From Constantimarinum furrinae (lineage in GTDB: Bacteria; Bacteroidota; Bacteroidia; Flavobacteriales; Flavobacteriaceae), in assembly GCF_014295415.1 (NCBI RefSeq), contig NZ_CP052909.1, forward strand, positions 434,001 through 498,000: a stretch of DNA of 64,000 nt. The letters run 5' to 3'. The position numbers and the translations under genes were made by a program. The notes under the pieces were generated by a model. It made no database searches and had not been told where the DNA came from. It saw only the letters and a list, made by a program, of their open reading frames with translations. Shown here piece after piece: positions 62,088 through 64,000 of this stretch (its first letter is position 1; every line of letters begins with the position of its first letter).

Positions 62088-64000
62088 GCAAATCCCATTT
62101 TTTCGAGGTGAGCGTTAACCGTATTTTCCAGTTCAGTTACCAATTGATTCGATTTAGGTAAGGGTGTATCATATCGCTCTGCCAGTTCTTTAATTCGGTT
62201 GGTTAGGAGTTGACTTATTTGGTCTATCTCTCCACCAATGGCATTTTTAATGGTGGTTAACCACTTATCATTAATTACCAATGCTTTTATCTCTTCTTCG
62301 GTCAAATCTGGATATTTAGCGTAAAGAGAATCATCGAGTACTTGCTCTTTTTCTTTTATCTGCTTTTTTATATCACTCTCGGCATCTCTAAAGGCAATGT
62401 ATTGGTTAATAATTGTAAGCTCAAAAATGTATTCTTGAGTTTTGTCCTTGTCTATTTTAGCTTGGATAGATTGCTCTACTTTTTCAGCTATGGTCTTTAA
62501 TGCTTTTTTGGTATCGGTGATGCTTTGGTTGGTATCCAACCATTGCTTTAAGGTCTTGGCATTTTCGGCATCTTCAACCATCGCCTTATAAGCTTTAGCA
62601 ACGGCTGTTTTGGTTAAATTACCCTTAGCATTCTTTAATCCATCAAACACTCGGTTAGCACTTTGCTCATTCAGTTGAGCAATGTTATCAGTCAATTGTT
62701 CATTGAACTGTTCTTGTTTTTTATGTAGGTCAGGAAAGTACTTACTCAAAGCTAAATCTGTAAACTCTTCAAGATTAGTAACAGCATCGGTTTTTTTACT
62801 AACCTCATACAATGCAGATTCTTCAGCGCCGTGCTCTTCCTCCAACTCTTGGTATTGTGAAACCGTATTTTCCAATTCGGTGTTCAGGATTTCAATCGCT
62901 AGTTTTTCAGCCTCGAAAAATCTGTTAATTACCAATTCTTTCGGGATAAGGTCACAGGTCCATCCTTTATCTACCATTTTCTTTTTACTGTTCTCCTTTA
63001 GTATGCGATAGGTTTCAGCTTTCCAGCCATCATAAGAAATGATATATGCATCATCTTGCATCGTCTCGTTCCAATAGCTTAATAAGTGCTGGTATACATT
63101 GTAATTGTCTACTAAAGGCTTGTTCTCATAGGCATTTAGTAAGCTTTCAGAAATCTCTGCAATAATTTGTTTGGGGTGACAGTCTTTACCCTGTGAATTT
63201 AAATAGGTATAAGTTTCTGTTTCCCATACCTTAAATATGGCATCCATTTCTTTCATGAATTTAACAAACTCTGGATGTTCGTATATAGATGAGTTCACTT
63301 GGTCTTTAGCCACTTTTAACGTTGAATAGCCTTCCCTTTCTGGACTGTATAAATCGGCTTTGAGCGTTGGGTATACTTTCCAATATTTATCTAACGCATC
63401 GATATCTACGTTTGGAATACCGCCATTAAGGTGTGCATCTATATCTTGAATGTCTTCTTTTTCTTGACCATCGATATAGCGAGGAATATTCAGATTATAT
63501 TCGTTTTCTTCAATACTGGCAATGGAAACTATTTTACTGTACCCTTCAATGATTTCCTGATTATTAAAGACATCAGTAATTCTGCGAATATCTTGTTCTC
63601 GTAGTCGGTTTTTAGGTCCATCTTTGATAAAGCCATCACTGGCATTAATCATAAAGATAGCCTTGCGGTTTTGAGCATTCTCTTTATCGATACAAACAAT
63701 ACACGCTGGAATACCAGTGCCAAAGAACAAGTTAGCAGGTAGACCAATAATACCTTTTATATAGCCTCGTTTGATGAGATTTTTTCTGATTTCTGCCTCA
63801 GCATTTCCTCTAAACAATACACCATGTGGTAAAATAACCGCTCCTTTACCGTTACGTTTTAAGGACCTAATGATATGTAAGAGATACGCAAAGTCACCAT
63901 TTTTGGAAGGTGGAATACCAAAGCCATCAAAACGGTTATATTTACCATCTTCTGGAAGCGATAATCCATTGCTCCAACGTTTATCACTAAATGGTGGATT
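62078..64000 (-). CDS. hsdM: Type I methyltransferase subunit HsdM with long C-terminal extension (cut by window edge)
   Basis: The minus strand is open from 64000 to the stop at 62078: 640 residues beginning at NPPFSDKRWSNG, the catalytic motif IV of N6-adenine methylases. The AdoMet motif I and N-terminal domain lie outside the window. LPHGVLFRGNAEAEIRKNLI and ANLFFGTGIPACIVCI are typical HsdM. The C-terminal region is unusually long (over 400 residues, helical and coiled coil: YQELEEEHGAEESALYEVSK, QAKIDKDKTQEYIFELTIIN), unlike the short tail of the HsdM at 37052. It is the upstream gene of the second operon. Confidence 0.95.
   Translation of the reverse strand, partial: NPPFSDKRWSNGLSLPEDGKYNRFDGFGIPPSKNGDFAYLLHIIRSLKRNGKGAVILPHGVLFRGNAEAEIRKNLIKRGYIKGIIGLPANLFFGTGIPACIVCIDKENAQNRKAIFMINASDGFIKDGPKNRLREQDIRRITDVFNNQEIIEGYSKIVSIASIEENEYNLNIPRYIDGQEKEDIQDIDAHLNGGIPNVDIDALDKYWKVYPTLKADLYSPEREGYSTLKVAKDQVNSSIYEHPEFVKFMKEMDAIFKVWETETYTYLNSQGKDCHPKQIIAEISESLLNAYENKPLVDNYNVYQHLLSYWNETMQDDAYIISYDGWKAETYRILKENSKKKMVDKGWTCDLIPKELVINRFFEAEKLAIEILNTELENTVSQYQELEEEHGAEESALYEVSKKTDAVTNLEEFTDLALSKYFPDLHKKQEQFNEQLTDNIAQLNEQSANRVFDGLKNAKGNLTKTAVAKAYKAMVEDAENAKTLKQWLDTNQSITDTKKALKTIAEKVEQSIQAKIDKDKTQEYIFELTIINQYIAFRDAESDIKKQIKEKEQVLDDSLYAKYPDLTEEEIKALVINDKWLTTIKNAIGGEIDQISQLLTNRIKELAERYDTPLPKSNQLVTELENTVNAHLEKMGFAWN

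Overview
The window reads as a chromosome segment of a marine-type Bacteroidota, most likely a member of the Flavobacteriaceae. The grounds are a type IX secretion partner pair (PorP/SprF-like protein plus a giant protein with a gliding-motility-type C-terminal domain), a T9SS type A sorting domain, -7 promoter elements of the TAnnTTTG kind, and the alaS / M23 peptidase / MerR order. This is inferred from sequence features alone; no database search was possible.

Bases 1-27,000 look like ordinary core genome, mostly on the minus strand. They hold the start of alaS with a divergent M23 peptidase and MerR regulator; the PorP/SprF-like gene and its 1350-residue partner, which carries six near-identical 80-residue repeats; a TonB-dependent-receptor-like protein; a secreted T9SS cargo; the GTPases Der and Era; a sulfatase-modifying-factor-like protein; and a Na+/H+ antiporter. 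A sulfur module follows (two YeeE/YedE half-transporters, a metallo-beta-lactamase/rhodanese protein, a TauE exporter, a Crp-like regulator), with a palindrome TGTAACCCAGGTTACA and related sites before several of its genes. A dienelactone hydrolase and a PAS histidine kinase/receiver pair close this part.

Bases 27,000-37,000 are AT-richer accessory DNA. They hold small secreted proteins, an HNH protein with a membrane tail, a membrane protein together with the remnant of a relative, a 53-residue polyproline lipoprotein, and a TPR histidine kinase with its NarL-like regulator. A compact cluster of a TerB-like protein, a coiled-coil membrane protein, a VWA-like secreted protein and a nuclease lipoprotein comes next. 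Four related palindromes (TTACGGATTTCCGTAA type) precede transcription units here, including hsdM.

Bases 37,000-64,000 are a defence island. The plus strand carries hsdM-hsdS-[pentapeptide-like membrane protein]-[unknown]-hsdR, followed by mcrB-mcrC. The minus strand carries, from the right edge, a second set: hsdM-hsdS-DUF262-DUF262/HNH-hsdR-SprT/YgjP-like peptidase-Lit-like peptidase, nearly all with overlapping ends. Between the two sets (48.8-52.8 kb) lies a mobile-type segment: a mobile mystery A/B (HTH/Fic) pair preceded by four 18-bp operators spaced exactly 32 bp apart, a serine recombinase, a ribbon-helix-helix-like protein and small unknowns. The best candidates for something undescribed are the two uncharacterised genes inside the first hsd operon, the TerB/VWA cluster, the tandem DUF262 pair coupled to HsdR and two metallopeptidases, and the phased operator array.
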